From: Piscirickettsiaceae bacterium
GTDB lineage: Bacteria; Pseudomonadota; Gammaproteobacteria; Methylococcales; Cycloclasticaceae
Assembly (NCBI GenBank): GCA_002401365.1
Contig: NVSW01000059.1
Span: 1-17,596, forward strand
Length of the DNA stretch: 17,596 nucleotides
Direction of reading: 5' to 3'
The notes beneath the pieces were generated by a model, which did no database searches, was not told where the DNA came from, and was given only the letters and a program-made list of their open reading frames with translations. Of this stretch, positions 1 to 7,170 are shown piece after piece; positions within the stretch are counted from its first letter, which is position 1, and each line of letters starts with the position of its first letter. A program made the position numbers and the translations under genes.

Positions 1-1239
1 TTAGACCGGCATGCCGTTTCAATTACCGATCGATTAGTTAAAGCAGGTTTCCAAGCCTACCTTGTTGGCGGTTGTGTGCGCGACTTGTTACTCGGCATGA
101 GCCCTAAGGATTTTGATGTTTCAACAAATGCTGAACCAGAACAAATCCAAGCGTTATTCAAAAATTGCCGGCTAATTGGCCGACGCTTTCGGCTTGCGCA
201 TATTCATTTTGGTCGACATATTATTGAAGTCGCGACCTTTCGCGGCCCTCACATCAAACACGATAAAAATAACAGTCATGCACATAAAGACGGTCGCTTG
301 CTGCGCGATAATGTCTACGGCACATTAGAAGAAGACGCCTGGCGTCGTGATTTTACGGTTAACGCGCTGTACTTAGATGCGCAAAATAAAACCGTCCTCG
401 ATTACGTTGGCGGCATTAACGACCATCAAAACAAAATTCTTCGGCTAATGGGCGAGCCAATTACTCGTTACAAAGAAGACCCTGTTCGACTGCTACGCGC
501 TGTACGTTTTAAAGCCAAACTAAATTTTCGCTTCGACGCCAAAACTGAAGCACCCATGAATGAAGTGGCACCGTTACTTAAAGATATTCCTTCGGCTCGC
601 TTATACGACGAAATACTCAAACTTTTCCTCAACACCAAAGCGAATGATATTTTCGATATGCTGCGCCATTACGGTTTGTTTGCTGTTCTTTTTTCACAAA
701 CTGAAATATGCTTGAATAAGGCAACATCTCAAATGCCATTAGCTCTAATTAAACAGGCAATGGAAAACACAGAAATTCGCCTAAAAAACAAGAAACACAT
801 CACGCCTTATTTTCTATTAGCAACGTTATTATGGGAGCCTGTACGACGCTTAAGTGAACAAAATCGGTCATCATTCAATAGTGACACTCAAGCCATTCAC
901 GCCGCTGCTAATGAAATTGTCGCGCACCAAGTTAGTCGAATCGCCATTCCTCGACGCATTACCACACCAATGCGTGAAGTATGGGCTCTACAACCTCGTT
1001 TCCACAAACAAATTGGTATTCGTTGTTTACGCTTTCTGGAACACCCACGTTTTCGTGCCGCTTATGACTTTATGCTACTACGTGCGCAGTACGGCGAAGT
1101 TGACGAAAAAATCGCAACCTGGTGGACCCACATTCAAACACTTGACCCTACTGAACAAAAGCAGTTGACTCGTCCCAATAGATCAAAACAGAAAAGAAAA
1201 CCACGAAAAAAGTCTAGCGACCAAACCACTGTAAATTAA
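1..1239 (+). CDS. pcnB: Poly(A) polymerase I (5' end outside window)
   Basis: Adds 3' poly(A) tails that mark RNAs for decay. The frame is open from base 1, so the true start lies upstream and only about 412 codons are present. The nucleotidyltransferase head shows the LVGGCVRD glycine motif (codons 22-29 of the visible frame) and the metal-binding DFDV acidic pair shortly after. It is followed by RRDFTVNAL and the RLLRAVRF segment shared by class II tRNA nucleotidyltransferases and bacterial poly(A) polymerases. The C-terminal part (HPRFRAAYDFMLLRAQYGE, WW) and the strongly basic tail (RSKQKRKPRKK) are typical of PcnB rather than of the CCA-adding enzyme. A GTG at 76 is a possible start codon by pattern only, because it falls inside the catalytic motif. 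folK follows after one base, the usual gammaproteobacterial order. Confidence 0.96.
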   Translation, partial: LDRHAVSITDRLVKAGFQAYLVGGCVRDLLLGMSPKDFDVSTNAEPEQIQALFKNCRLIGRRFRLAHIHFGRHIIEVATFRGPHIKHDKNNSHAHKDGRLLRDNVYGTLEEDAWRRDFTVNALYLDAQNKTVLDYVGGINDHQNKILRLMGEPITRYKEDPVRLLRAVRFKAKLNFRFDAKTEAPMNEVAPLLKDIPSARLYDEILKLFLNTKANDIFDMLRHYGLFAVLFSQTEICLNKATSQMPLALIKQAMENTEIRLKNKKHITPYFLLATLLWEPVRRLSEQNRSSFNSDTQAIHAAANEIVAHQVSRIAIPRRITTPMREVWALQPRFHKQIGIRCLRFLEHPRFRAAYDFMLLRAQYGEVDEKIATWWTHIQTLDPTEQKQLTRPNRSKQKRKPRKKSSDQTTVN

Positions 1240-1240
1240 T

Positions 1241-1744
1241 ATGCAAGCGTGTATTTATGTCGGCTTAGGGAGCAACCTTGACCACCCGATTCAGCAAGTT
1301 TTAACGGCTATACATCAGCTAAAAAAAACACCTAACATCCATGTAGATTCTGTTTCAAACTTGTATAAAACACCACCGATGGGGCCGCAGGATCAACCTG
1401 ATTATATTAATGCTGTTGTTAAATTAAGCTCAAGCCTAAGCCCCCACAAGCTACTAAGTGCACTACAAAAGATAGAAAGTAAACAGAATCGCATCAGAAA
1501 TACAGGGCATTGGGGGCCTAGAACACTCGACCTTGACTTATTACTCTACGGTAGCGAAATTATTAATACGCCTGAACTGATAGTCCCACATCCAGGTATT
1601 GCCCTACGTGCCTTTGTTTTATATCCACTCTATGAATTAGATAACGATTTAGAAATTCCAAATTTAGCTCACCTTTGTGATTTAATAGACCAATTAAAAG
1701 AGCCTAAACCTGACATTATAGATAGTGAACCACGCAACGAATAA
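1241..1744 (+). CDS. folK: 2-amino-4-hydroxy-6-hydroxymethyldihydropteridine pyrophosphokinase
   Basis: Transfers pyrophosphate from ATP to 6-hydroxymethyl-dihydropterin, the step before dihydropteroate synthase in folate synthesis; cytosolic. The 167-residue length fits the family. Visible signatures are the N-terminal VGLGSNL, the substrate-loop segment NLYKTPPMGPQDQPDYINAV, the HPPK signature WGPRTLDLDLLLYG with its two metal-binding Asp residues, and the closing PHPGIALRAFVLYPL. The ATG lies one base after the pcnB stop with no clear ribosome binding site, so translation is probably coupled to pcnB. The tail after about residue 150 is short and unremarkable. Confidence 0.96.
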   Translation: MQACIYVGLGSNLDHPIQQVLTAIHQLKKTPNIHVDSVSNLYKTPPMGPQDQPDYINAVVKLSSSLSPHKLLSALQKIESKQNRIRNTGHWGPRTLDLDLLLYGSEIINTPELIVPHPGIALRAFVLYPLYELDNDLEIPNLAHLCDLIDQLKEPKPDIIDSEPRNE

Positions 1745-1782
1745 TGCCAACTATATAGTTATTTACAATAAAATACATTCAT

Positions 1783-2460
1783 TTGAACAATTCACTACCT
1801 TACAACCTAGAACCACCAAAACTTATTGTTATTGAAGGTCCTATCGGGGTCGGCAAAAGTAGCCTTGCTGCGCGACTCGCAAAAAGCTTTGACCGCGACT
1901 TTATACGCGAAAAAGCAGATGAAAATCCATTTCTGGAACACTTTTACCAACACCCCGAACAGTCTGCACTTCCTGTTCAACTACACTTTTTGACCGAGCG
2001 CGTTAAGCAATGGAATGCTCTTTCCCAAAATGATATATTTTCTAACGGCATCGTTGCCGACTTTATGTTGGAAAAAGATCGCTTGTTTGCCCAACTTACA
2101 TTGACGAATGAAGAATTTAAACTCTATGACCAGATGTACCAAAGTCTATCCGTTCAAAAAACAAATGCTGACTTGGTCGTTTACTTACAGGCACCTGTTG
2201 ATGTGTTAGCGACAAGGATTAAAAAACGCGGCATTCACCATGAAAAAGGCATTTCCAGAGACTATTTACGCCAACTTTCAGATACCTATACTCAATTTTT
2301 CCACCATTACGACAATAGCCCGCTACTAATTGTAAATGCTGCAGACATCAACCCGGTGGAAAATGATGCCGATTATGAACAGTTGCTACAACATATCTGC
2401 TCCACTCGTTCCGGGCGTCACTTTATAAACCCCTTGCCCATCAATTTAACTGTTAATTGA
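1783..2460 (+). CDS. Deoxynucleoside kinase (dAdo/dGuo kinase family), TTG start
   Basis: Phosphorylates a deoxynucleoside at the 5' position for salvage into dNTPs; cytosolic. The P-loop GPIGVGKSS is at residues 19-27, followed by the family's acidic/aromatic stretch (ENPFLEHFYQ), a helix with QLHFLTERVKQW, the catalytic-site region ADFMLEKDRLFAQ, and the arginine-rich lid (RIKKRGIHHEKGI). The length (225 aa) is normal. The only sensible start is the TTG at 1783, because the first ATG in frame lies past the P-loop and an in-frame stop lies at 1756. There is no Shine-Dalgarno sequence in front of it. A TACAAT at 1764-1769 would put a transcript start only a few bases upstream, so a nearly leaderless message is possible but unproven. 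A perfect 12-base palindrome (1749-1760) sits in the 38-base gap after folK. Base specificity (A, G or C) cannot be told from the sequence. Confidence 0.88.
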   Translation: MNNSLPYNLEPPKLIVIEGPIGVGKSSLAARLAKSFDRDFIREKADENPFLEHFYQHPEQSALPVQLHFLTERVKQWNALSQNDIFSNGIVADFMLEKDRLFAQLTLTNEEFKLYDQMYQSLSVQKTNADLVVYLQAPVDVLATRIKKRGIHHEKGISRDYLRQLSDTYTQFFHHYDNSPLLIVNAADINPVENDADYEQLLQHICSTRSGRHFINPLPINLTVN

Positions 2461-2467
2461 GAATCGT

Positions 2468-3280
2468 ATGAACCAACACGCACCCGCCAAAAAAATCACT
2501 AATGTTGAGCTACTTAACATGAAGCAACGTAAGGAAAAAATTGTTAGCTTAACCGCTTACGATTCAAGCTTTGCCCACATATTAGACGAGGCTGGAGTAG
2601 AAATGGTCTTAGTGGGCGACTCACTAGGCATGGTTATTCAAGGACAAACAAGCACTGTACCTGTAACCATTGATGAAATGGCTTACCACTCAAAAATCGT
2701 ATCCAAAGGGTTAAGTCGTTCACTATTAGTAACAGACATGCCATTTATGAGTTACCCAGACCCGCAAACAGCCATGCATAATGCCGCCATCCTAATGCAA
2801 GAAGGTTACGCTCAAATGGTTAAACTAGAGGGTGGGGCAAAAATTCTCGATAGCGTCCAACATATAGTCAACCAAGGTATTCCAGTGTGTGGCCATTTAG
2901 GCCTATTACCGCAATCCGTTAATCAGTTAGGTGGTTACCGAGTGCAAGGAAAAGAACAAGCGCAAGCAGATACCATGGTTGACGATGCAAAAGGCCTTGA
3001 ACAAGCAGGTGCTAGTGTTATCGTTATTGAATGCGTACCCGCAGCATTGGGTAAACGCATATCAGAATCGATTAACATTCCTGTTATTGGCATTGGTGCA
3101 GGCGTTGATTGTGACGGACAAGTACTGGTTAGTTACGACATGCTGGACATTACACACGGTAAGCGCCCCAAGTTTAGCAAAGATTTTATGGCCGATGCTC
3201 ACAACGTTTTCGACGCCGTTAGCCAATACGTTAATGCTGTTAAAAACAAGCAGTTCCCTGCTGATGAGCATTCGTTTTAG
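2468..3280 (+). CDS. panB: 3-methyl-2-oxobutanoate hydroxymethyltransferase (ketopantoate hydroxymethyltransferase)
   Basis: Converts alpha-ketoisovalerate and 5,10-methylene-tetrahydrofolate to ketopantoate, the first committed step of pantothenate/CoA synthesis. The 270-residue protein carries the complete TIM-barrel signature: LTAYD at 28-32, magnesium ligands D51 (VGDSLG), D90 (VTDMPF) and E121 (KLEGG), the HLGLLPQ strand, the catalytic acid E189 (VIECVP) and GIGAG near 208. A weak GAGA sequence lies about six bases before the ATG. It starts seven bases after the kinase gene and ends two bases before panC. Its one-carbon donor is folate, so folK nearby is metabolically sensible. Confidence 0.97.
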   Translation: MNQHAPAKKITNVELLNMKQRKEKIVSLTAYDSSFAHILDEAGVEMVLVGDSLGMVIQGQTSTVPVTIDEMAYHSKIVSKGLSRSLLVTDMPFMSYPDPQTAMHNAAILMQEGYAQMVKLEGGAKILDSVQHIVNQGIPVCGHLGLLPQSVNQLGGYRVQGKEQAQADTMVDDAKGLEQAGASVIVIECVPAALGKRISESINIPVIGIGAGVDCDGQVLVSYDMLDITHGKRPKFSKDFMADAHNVFDAVSQYVNAVKNKQFPADEHSF

Positions 3281-3282
3281 CC

Positions 3283-4134
3283 ATGTTGATTTGCACCTCT
3301 ATTAAACAATTACAACGTGCGTTGGATTCTTACCGACTGGCGCACAAAACCATCGCTCTAGTCCCCACCATGGGGAATCTACACGAAGGACATTTACAAT
3401 TAGTCAAGACAGCACACAAGCATGCAGATGCCGTTTTAGTCAGCTTATTTGTCAACCCTACCCAATTTGGTGCAAACGAAGACTTAGACAATTACCCAAG
3501 AACCCTGACCGATGATACCAACAAGCTGGATGAGGTGAATACAGACATCTTATTCACGCCATCTGCGGAAGATATTTACCCCCTAGGTGGAGAAAACACT
3601 AGCCATGTTCACGTCCCGCAGCTAACGAATATTTTATGCGGCGCGTCAAGACCCGGACACTTTGACGGCGTAACAACTGTTGTTAGCAAGCTCTTTTACA
3701 TGACCCGAGCCGATGTCGCGGTATTTGGTGAAAAAGATTTTCAACAGCTCGCCGTTATTCGACGAATGGTTGAGGATCTAAACATCCCGATAAAAATTAT
3801 TGGAGAACCGATTGTTAGAGAAACTGATGGCCTTGCGATGAGCTCACGTAATGGCTATCTATCAGAAGACGAACGTTCATTGGCTCCGCGGTTATTCGAA
3901 GTTCTTAAATCCGTACAAGAACAGGTTGTCAGTGGCCAAAAAGATTTTAAATCCATTGAGAAACAAGCTAAAGAAAAACTAAAAAAACTAGGCTTCAAGC
4001 CTGATTACATCACCATTCTAAACAAAAACACCCTCGCACCTCCCGCGCAGAATGACACCCAGCTTATCGTTATCGCTGCTGCACTTTTAGGTTCGACTCG
4101 ACTTATTGATAACTTGGCAATTTATTGTGAATAA
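3283..4134 (+). CDS. panC: Pantoate-beta-alanine ligase (pantothenate synthetase)
   Basis: Joins pantoate to beta-alanine with ATP, via a pantoyl-adenylate, to give pantothenate. It belongs to the HIGH-type nucleotidyl transferases: VPTMGNLHEGH at 28-37 contains the HxGH motif (34-37). FVNPTQFG, RPGHFDGVTTVVSKL, VFGEKDFQQL and the MSSRN element (KMSKS equivalent) are all present. The length of 283 aa is normal. The two-base gap from panB and the lack of a good ribosome binding site point to coupling with panB. Its last eight bases overlap the preferred start of the downstream channel gene. Confidence 0.97.
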   Translation: MLICTSIKQLQRALDSYRLAHKTIALVPTMGNLHEGHLQLVKTAHKHADAVLVSLFVNPTQFGANEDLDNYPRTLTDDTNKLDEVNTDILFTPSAEDIYPLGGENTSHVHVPQLTNILCGASRPGHFDGVTTVVSKLFYMTRADVAVFGEKDFQQLAVIRRMVEDLNIPIKIIGEPIVRETDGLAMSSRNGYLSEDERSLAPRLFEVLKSVQEQVVSGQKDFKSIEKQAKEKLKKLGFKPDYITILNKNTLAPPAQNDTQLIVIAAALLGSTRLIDNLAIYCE

Positions 4135-5881
4135 AACCTACTCAAAAAAAGCGTCCGTTGTTCTTTTTCTATTACTAACGGTCACCTCTTATTTGTCTTC
4201 TGCCGCAGTAGAAAACCAACCTATTACGAACACAGCCGCTGCTACTGTAGCAGTAACCGACCTCGATTTAAGCTCGCCTAAGAAAACCTTCAGCACATTC
4301 CTGCAGAGCATGGATGACGTAAAAAAAGGTCAGCCTGAACGGATGCAAGATGCCATTAAAACCCTTGATCTATCATCAATTAATGCGCTGATTCGCCATG
4401 AAAAAGGCCGTGATCTTGCATGGTTACTATTAGAGGCTATCGATAAAACAAAAATAGTTAAGCTCAATAAGATTCCAGCACGCAAAGTAGGCAATGAGTA
4501 CTTTTTTACCCGTTACAAAAGTGGCAACATTAGTATTGCAAAAAATACAGATGGTAACTGGCAATTTACCGCTAAAACACTTAACGCACTGCCTGCCATC
4601 ATTGATGAATTAAGTGATAAAAACAGCCTGAGTACTAATAACAATTCCGCAGATTACCTGCCTTGGCATATCCAATTTAGACAACAACTGCCAGACGTAT
4701 TACGTAACCGGTCTTTTTTATTGGAGAACTGGAAATGGTTAGGCATTCTTCTGACCATAGCGCTAGGCGTTATTATTGATAAGCTAGTATCTTTTTTACT
4801 TATAATTTTCGTCAAAAAATTTCGCTCTCATGCTAAAACAGCTACATTTTTAGATACCCCTGATGACATATTAAGACCTCTAGGTATGTGGGCTATGGCT
4901 GCTATATGGTGGGCGGGACTAAACCTTTTGTCCTTGCCCAATCAAGCAATGTTAATTTTACTCGTAGCAGTAAAAGTCTTAGCCGGCATTGCTGGCGTTT
5001 GGGCCGCTTATCGATTAGTCGACCTTATAACACAGTATTTACGCTATAAAGCACACCTGACTGATAATAAAGTAGACGATGTTTTAGTTCCTTTAATCAG
5101 TAAAACCTTAAAAGTTTTCGTTACTGTTGTCGGCATCACATTCGTCGCTTCCAACCTAAATTTAAATGTATCTAGCATTTTAGCAAGCCTTGGTTTAGGC
5201 GGCTTGGCATTTGCCTTAGCTGCCAAAGACGTCGTTCAAAATCTATTCGGATCTATTACTGTTATCCTTGACCAAACGTTCCACACCGGTGACTGGATAG
5301 TAGTAAACGACATAGAGGGTAGCGTTGAAGAGGTTGGTTTGAGAAGCACCAAAATACGCACATTTTATGACTCACTTATAACCGTGCCAAACTCGGTATT
5401 CATCACTGCGAATGTCGACAATATGGGGAACCGAAAGTACCGCCGCTTTAAATGCAATGTATCAATCACCTATGATACCCCCCCTGATAAAATAGAGGCC
5501 TTTTGCGAAGGTGTGCGCGAATTAATACGATTACATCCTTATATGAGAAAAGATTATTTTCATGTGTACCTAAATAATCTTGCGGCATCATCGTTGGATA
5601 TTCTTGTGTATGTGTTTTGGGAAACACCTGACTGGAGTACCGAATTACGTGAACGACAACGATTTTTATTGGATATATTAAGGCTGTCTAACGCCTTAGA
5701 CATTGAGCTGGCTTTCCCAACCCAAACGTTGCACATACACCCTGAGAGTGAACTCAACAAGCAAAATAAACCACCGCTACAAGATATTGCAAATTTAAAA
5801 AATCAATCTAAACAGGCTGCAAAAACCATTGTTGAACAAACAACTGGGCTTAATAAACGACCTTCCCCTGTAAAGTTTTGA
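4127..5881 (+). CDS. MscS-family mechanosensitive channel with periplasmic N-terminal domain
   Basis: Tension-gated inner-membrane channel that releases solutes on hypo-osmotic shock. I prefer the GTG at 4127 to the TTG at 4106, because it begins directly with a signal peptide (basic residues, then VVLFLLLTV, cleavage near SSAA at residue 27), giving 584 aa. A soluble, presumably periplasmic domain of about 170 residues follows, then transmembrane segments near 203-228, 253-270, 274-296 and 322-342, and the pore helix at about 346-373 (ILASLGLGGLAFALAAKD), the hallmark glycine/alanine helix of MscS. After it come the beta domain (TGDWIVVNDIEGSVEEVGLRSTKIRTF, VPNSVF) and the alpha/beta vestibule. 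The layout resembles the larger MscS paralogues of E. coli rather than the small MscS. It overlaps panC by eight bases, so the two are co-transcribed. What gates or modulates it through the N-terminal domain is unknown. Confidence 0.9.
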   Translation: MNKTYSKKASVVLFLLLTVTSYLSSAAVENQPITNTAAATVAVTDLDLSSPKKTFSTFLQSMDDVKKGQPERMQDAIKTLDLSSINALIRHEKGRDLAWLLLEAIDKTKIVKLNKIPARKVGNEYFFTRYKSGNISIAKNTDGNWQFTAKTLNALPAIIDELSDKNSLSTNNNSADYLPWHIQFRQQLPDVLRNRSFLLENWKWLGILLTIALGVIIDKLVSFLLIIFVKKFRSHAKTATFLDTPDDILRPLGMWAMAAIWWAGLNLLSLPNQAMLILLVAVKVLAGIAGVWAAYRLVDLITQYLRYKAHLTDNKVDDVLVPLISKTLKVFVTVVGITFVASNLNLNVSSILASLGLGGLAFALAAKDVVQNLFGSITVILDQTFHTGDWIVVNDIEGSVEEVGLRSTKIRTFYDSLITVPNSVFITANVDNMGNRKYRRFKCNVSITYDTPPDKIEAFCEGVRELIRLHPYMRKDYFHVYLNNLAASSLDILVYVFWETPDWSTELRERQRFLLDILRLSNALDIELAFPTQTLHIHPESELNKQNKPPLQDIANLKNQSKQAAKTIVEQTTGLNKRPSPVKF

Positions 5882-5947
5882 CAGTAAACTATTTTTAAAT
5901 ATTTAACAGATTGATTTAAAAGGACTTATTGCGATCGCACATAACTA

Positions 5948-5976
5948 TTGAAGAGAGCTAAAAGATAAGGCATAAT
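5948..5976 (+). promoter_or_regulatory. Sigma-70 promoter for panD
   Basis: TTGAAG at 5948-5953 and CATAAT at 5971-5976 are separated by exactly 17 bases. The predicted transcript starts near 5983, about 28 bases before the panD ATG. This lets panD be expressed apart from the panB-panC-channel transcript. The upstream part of the gap (5882-5947) is AT-rich, with a TTAAATATTTAA palindrome (5895-5906) and GCGATCGC (5931-5938). I see no convincing terminator in it, so read-through from the channel gene is also likely. Confidence 0.6.
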
Positions 5977-6010
5977 TGCCGACCATTGCCTGAAAATAAA
6001 GCACGTTAAT

Positions 6011-6391
6011 ATGCAATCTACAATGTTACAAACCAAGTTACACAGAGCGACTGTTACTCACAGTGAATTACACTATGAAGGCTCTTGTGCTATTGACGGA
6101 ACCCTGCTCGACCTCTCTGGCATTCGCGAATACCAACAAATTGAAATCTATAATGTAAACAATGGCGAACGTTTTACAACCTATGCGATTCGTGCTGAAA
6201 ATAACAGCGGCGTCATTTCTGTTAACGGTGCAGCAGCACGTAGAGCCGCTGAGGGCGATATCTTAATTATTTGTGCTTATTCTGAATACAATGAGGCTGA
6301 ATTAGCCACATTTAAGCCGCGACTAATTTATCTTGACGAGAATAACAACGTTAAAGAAACAAAAAATGCCATCCCTGTTCAAGCCGCATAA
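6011..6391 (+). CDS. panD: Aspartate 1-decarboxylase proenzyme
   Basis: Decarboxylates L-aspartate to beta-alanine, the partner substrate for PanC. It is a pyruvoyl enzyme that cuts itself between G24 and S25. The motif HYEGSCAID (21-29) is intact, and so are the start MLQTKLHRATVTHSELHYEG, catalytic Y58 in the YNVNNGERFTTYAI region, NGAAARRAAEGD, and the C-terminal IIC.Y pattern. At 126 aa it equals the usual length. No strong Shine-Dalgarno sequence precedes the ATG. Enterobacterial PanD needs the PanZ/PanM acetyltransferase-like factor for maturation; none is encoded in this window. Confidence 0.96.
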   Translation: MQSTMLQTKLHRATVTHSELHYEGSCAIDGTLLDLSGIREYQQIEIYNVNNGERFTTYAIRAENNSGVISVNGAAARRAAEGDILIICAYSEYNEAELATFKPRLIYLDENNNVKETKNAIPVQAA

Positions 6392-6400
6392 AGCTGAATT

Positions 6401-6425
6401 AAATAGATTGTTTCTTAATCTATTT
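6401..6425 (+). repeat. AT-rich inverted repeat after panD
   Basis: A perfect 9-base stem (AAATAGATT / AATCTATTT) with a 7-base loop begins ten bases after the panD stop. There is no T-run after it, so it is not a normal intrinsic terminator. It may protect the 3' end of the panD message or be an operator for the following transcript. Confidence 0.55.
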
Positions 6426-6429
6426 CAAT

Positions 6430-6549
6430 GAAACTCACGACTGCACGGAAGCAGGAGGTAGAGCAGTTCAGGAACAACTTGCCGATGCCCTTTGGCTATA
6501 AATCCCGCTTAGCCAAAAAAAGCCCAATGTCTTACCTTCGGCCTTTTTT
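6430..6549 (+). ncRNA. Candidate structured small RNA or leader with GGA-bearing hairpins
   Basis: This gap between panD and the SRPBCC gene is densely structured. Hairpin A (6441-6454) is CTGC/GCAG with loop ACGGAA. Hairpin B (6463-6482) has a 6-bp stem, with one bulge, and loop CAGGAAC. A third GGA lies between them (AGGAGG, 6453-6458). Hairpin C is a perfect 8-bp TTTGGCTA/TAGCCAAA stem (6491-6498/6510-6517). A GCC/GGC stem flanked by an A-run and six T residues (6515-6549) looks like an intrinsic terminator. CACGGAAG at 6444-6451 fits the CANGGANG core known for CsrA/RsmA-binding sites. An alternative reading is a 46-codon frame from ATG 6428 to 6568 without a ribosome binding site, or simply the leader of the next gene. 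I do not recognise it as 6S, 4.5S, tmRNA or a known riboswitch. Confidence 0.35.
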
Positions 6550-7131
6550 ATGTTTAAAACTTTCCTAATTAGCACCTTGAAACCAAGTAAACGGTCCCTT
6601 TTCAAGCAACCTATCTTTGTGTTCATGTGGCTTATACTAGGCACAACTCAATTTGTCTTAGCAACAACCAGTGATGTTTCCTTAGCAGTAAATCATGTCG
6701 ATAAGACATACCATACGACATTATCGACTGTGATACACAAGGCTCCCCGTGCTCTTTTCGAATTATTAACGTCTTACGACCAACTTAATAATTACAGTCG
6801 TTTGATAGAAAAAAGTAGTCTATTAGCCGATGGCAACCTATTGCTCCAACTTAAAGCCTGTTTCACTTTTATTTGCTTCAACAAAAAACAAGTTCTAAAA
6901 ATTAATGTTTCTGGCTATACAATCACCGGAACCATCCTACCTGAGAAAAGTGATTTTTCATCTGGGCAACTGCAATGGACCATTACTGAATACGATAATT
7001 ATAGCCATATAGAATTCTCAAGCAGCATCACACCAAAGTTTTGGATTCCGCCATTTATTGGCCCGTTGTTTATAAAACATAAACTCAAAGAAGAAGCTCT
7101 ATATAGTATTGAACAGATAGAAAAAAATTAA
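6550..7131 (+). CDS. Secreted SRPBCC/START-like domain protein
   Basis: The 193-residue product begins with a basic region (KPSKRSLFKQ), then a hydrophobic stretch ending in VLA at about 39, consistent with a signal peptide and periplasmic location. The rest has the pattern of the SRPBCC (polyketide cyclase/START-like) fold: an opening strand, then HKAPRALFELLTSYDQLNNYSRLIEKSSLL, the family's typical 'helix after the first strand' segment, then alternating strands and a C-terminal helix (GPLFIKHKLKEEALYSIEQIEK). Such domains bind hydrophobic ligands, but the ligand here is unknown. The start is uncertain: the ATG at 6550 directly abuts a T-run that may be a terminator and has no ribosome binding site. 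ATG 6628 would leave too short an N-terminal region for a good signal peptide. Confidence 0.7.
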   Translation: MFKTFLISTLKPSKRSLFKQPIFVFMWLILGTTQFVLATTSDVSLAVNHVDKTYHTTLSTVIHKAPRALFELLTSYDQLNNYSRLIEKSSLLADGNLLLQLKACFTFICFNKKQVLKINVSGYTITGTILPEKSDFSSGQLQWTITEYDNYSHIEFSSSITPKFWIPPFIGPLFIKHKLKEEALYSIEQIEKN

Positions 7132-7170
7132 GGCCTTACCACTTCGGTAAGCTCCGAATCTTTTTATTTT
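7132..7170 (+). terminator. Bidirectional terminator between convergent genes
   Basis: CTTACC (7135-7140), a 5-base loop and GGTAAG (7146-7151) form a perfect 6-bp stem between the stop codons of the convergent SRPBCC and persulfide dioxygenase genes. T residues follow on the plus strand (7161-7165 and beyond). On the minus strand the hairpin is followed by a T-run from the A-rich end of the plus-strand gene. The T-runs are several bases from the stem, so efficiency may be modest. Confidence 0.55.

Noticed and set aside
76..78. GTG 76 as the start of pcnB
   Set aside because: It falls inside the conserved VGGCVRD motif, and the frame is open to base 1 with matching PcnB sequence.
4106..4126. 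TTG at 4106 as start of the MscS-type gene
   Set aside because: It would put seven extra residues before a good signal peptide and overlap panC more deeply; GTG 4127 fits better.
5931..5938. GCGATCGC octamer, like the HIP1 repeat of cyanobacteria
   Set aside because: One copy only, and everything else points to a gammaproteobacterium; treated as chance.
6430..6549. Known RNA: 6S, 4.5S/SRP, tmRNA, c-di-GMP or other riboswitch
   Set aside because: GGAAG-CAG and GGAGGTAG pieces recall SRP RNA and c-di-GMP switches, but the conserved surrounding stems and cores are absent.
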